A stretch of DNA of 6,599 nucleotides from Calditrichia bacterium (lineage in GTDB: Bacteria; Calditrichota; Calditrichia; JAJRVZ01), in contig DAOWAQ010000112.1 in the NCBI GenBank assembly GCA_030634505.1, positions 1-6,599 of the forward strand. The letters are read 5' to 3'. The notes beneath the pieces are model-generated. The model was not told the DNA's origin, made no database searches, and saw nothing but the letters and a program-made list of their open reading frames with translations. Position numbers and translations under genes: made by a program. Below are positions 6,177-6,599 of the stretch, one piece after another (position 1 is the first letter of the stretch; the number at the start of each line of letters is the position of its first letter).

Positions 6177-6182
6177 GAGGAG
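6177..6182 (+). promoter_or_regulatory. Ribosome binding site GAGGAG that sets the M14 start at 6188
   Basis: GAGGAG ends on the G of an in-frame GTG at 6182, so that GTG cannot be the start served by it. The ATG at 6188 is 5 nt downstream, a normal spacing, and gives a better signal peptide. Confidence 0.75.
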
Positions 6183-6187
6183 TGAAA

Positions 6188-6538
6188 ATGAGATATTTTG
6201 TAAATTTTCTTCTATTATTTGCTGGAATAAATTTTGTCATTAGTACATCTGCGCTTGGTCAGGGAATTCCTGGTTATCCTTGTTACCGGATCGTTGAAGA
6301 GACTTTTTCCTCTGCACAGTTAATAGTTACGAACTATCCTGATTTGGCCACCCTGATTGATGCTGGAGATTCCTGGGAAAAAACTGAACCGGGAGGAAAT
6401 TCGGGTTATGATATCTACGCTCTGCAATTAACAAATTCGACAATTATACCGGTAAATCCAAAACCGAAATTAATTATTGTTAGTGGAATTCATCCGCAGG
6501 ATCACCCCCCTCCCGTAGTAGCTCTTCGTTTTGCATAA
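6188..6538 (+). CDS. Exported M14 zinc carboxypeptidase, N-terminal part, cut by an in-frame TAA
   Basis: From the ATG at 6188 the frame gives 116 residues and then TAA (6536-6538). Residues 1-25 are a signal peptide ending near SALGQ. The rest matches the start of the M14 carboxypeptidase domain: CYRIVEETFSSAQLIVTNYP, then PDLATLIDAGDSW, GYDIYALQLTN, the core strand KPKLIIVSGIHPQDH and VALRFA. M14 enzymes remove C-terminal residues from peptides with one zinc held by HxxE and a later His. Here the first pair reads His102-Pro-Gln-Asp105, with Asp where Glu is expected. A full M14 domain is about 300 residues, and the same frame goes on with M14-like sequence after the TAA, so this is an interrupted gene and not a natural short protein. 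With the lipoprotein protease upstream it suggests extracellular peptide degradation. The M14 assignment is confident; the cause of the stop is not known. Confidence 0.75.
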   Translation: MRYFVNFLLLFAGINFVISTSALGQGIPGYPCYRIVEETFSSAQLIVTNYPDLATLIDAGDSWEKTEPGGNSGYDIYALQLTNSTIIPVNPKPKLIIVSGIHPQDHPPPVVALRFA

Positions 6539-6599
6539 TATCGTGTCGGAAATTACAGACAAGATGCCGATATAACCTGCATTCTTGATTATCATGAAA
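6539..6599 (+). pseudogene. In-frame continuation of the M14 carboxypeptidase beyond the stop, runs off the right edge
   Basis: Directly after the TAA the same frame reads YRVGNYRQDADITCILDYHE up to the window edge. This corresponds to the M14 stretch after LRFA, where an acidic residue then a Tyr-Leu-Val-like segment, 'DADI..ILD' and a following H-E normally come before the zinc-site and substrate-binding region. A single G-to-T change (GAA to TAA) would explain the stop. There is no ribosome binding site or start codon to make this a separate gene. Confidence 0.6.

Noticed and set aside
6182..6187. GTG at 6182 as the start of the M14 gene
   Set aside because: The Shine-Dalgarno GAGGAG overlaps this GTG; the ATG at 6188 has proper spacing.
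6536..6538. Genuine stop-codon recoding (suppression) as an explanation for the in-frame stops
   Set aside because: Two different stop codons (TGA and TAA) are affected, both only at the window ends; other genes here end normally with TAG, TAA or TGA, and no recoding element is visible.

Overview
The window is AT-rich and gene-dense. It looks like a chromosomal segment from a Gram-negative bacterium, possibly in or near the FCB group (Calditrichota/KSB1-like or a Bacteroidota relative). The lineage is inferred from gene style only: an 'LFLSC-S' lipoprotein signal, a signal-peptide-bearing M14 peptidase, and a large membrane-anchored RsbU/SpoIIE-type phosphatase. Several promoters look like ordinary sigma-70 sites (TTGACA plus a TATAAT-like box) rather than the Bacteroidota-specific type. 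No RNA genes, CRISPR arrays or insertion sequences are visible, and no gene-free stretch exceeds about 205 bases.

Left part, minus strand (1-2574): reading leftwards there is a secreted gamma-glutamyltransferase-family enzyme, then a TetR/AcrR repressor, then the start of a short-chain dehydrogenase (SDR) that runs off the left edge and has an in-frame TGA. Near-identical pseudo-palindromes lie before tetR (directly after its -10 box) and before the SDR gene. This is the arrangement expected of a repressor that controls itself and the neighbouring oxidoreductase. The same two half-sites, spaced 2 bp wider, also surround the likely -10 box of the gamma-glutamyltransferase gene.

Middle (2575-5203): a 205-bp divergent intergenic region carries two back-to-back promoters with overlapping -35 boxes. 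The plus-strand gene encodes an 807-residue protein with a duplicated PepSY-like extracytoplasmic region, a polytopic membrane region that looks like a CPBP (CAAX-protease/Rce1-like) fold with most catalytic residues replaced, and a C-terminal PP2C/SpoIIE phosphatase with its metal-binding aspartates intact. This apparent pseudo-protease-phosphatase receptor is the most interesting gene here.

Right part, plus strand (5204-6599): a small dyad repeat with the core TGAGCCTGTCGAA, a lipoprotein with a gluzincin HEFAH zinc-protease motif, a candidate hairpin terminator, and the start of an exported M14 zinc carboxypeptidase. The M14 frame is cut by an in-frame TAA, yet recognisable M14 sequence continues in the same frame to the edge.

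Both interrupted genes sit at the extreme ends of the window, so consensus errors at contig ends are at least as likely as real pseudogenes. Functionally, three of the genes (GGT, the lipoprotein protease and the M14 peptidase) encode exported peptide-processing enzymes, placed around a membrane signalling phosphatase and a TetR-controlled unit.
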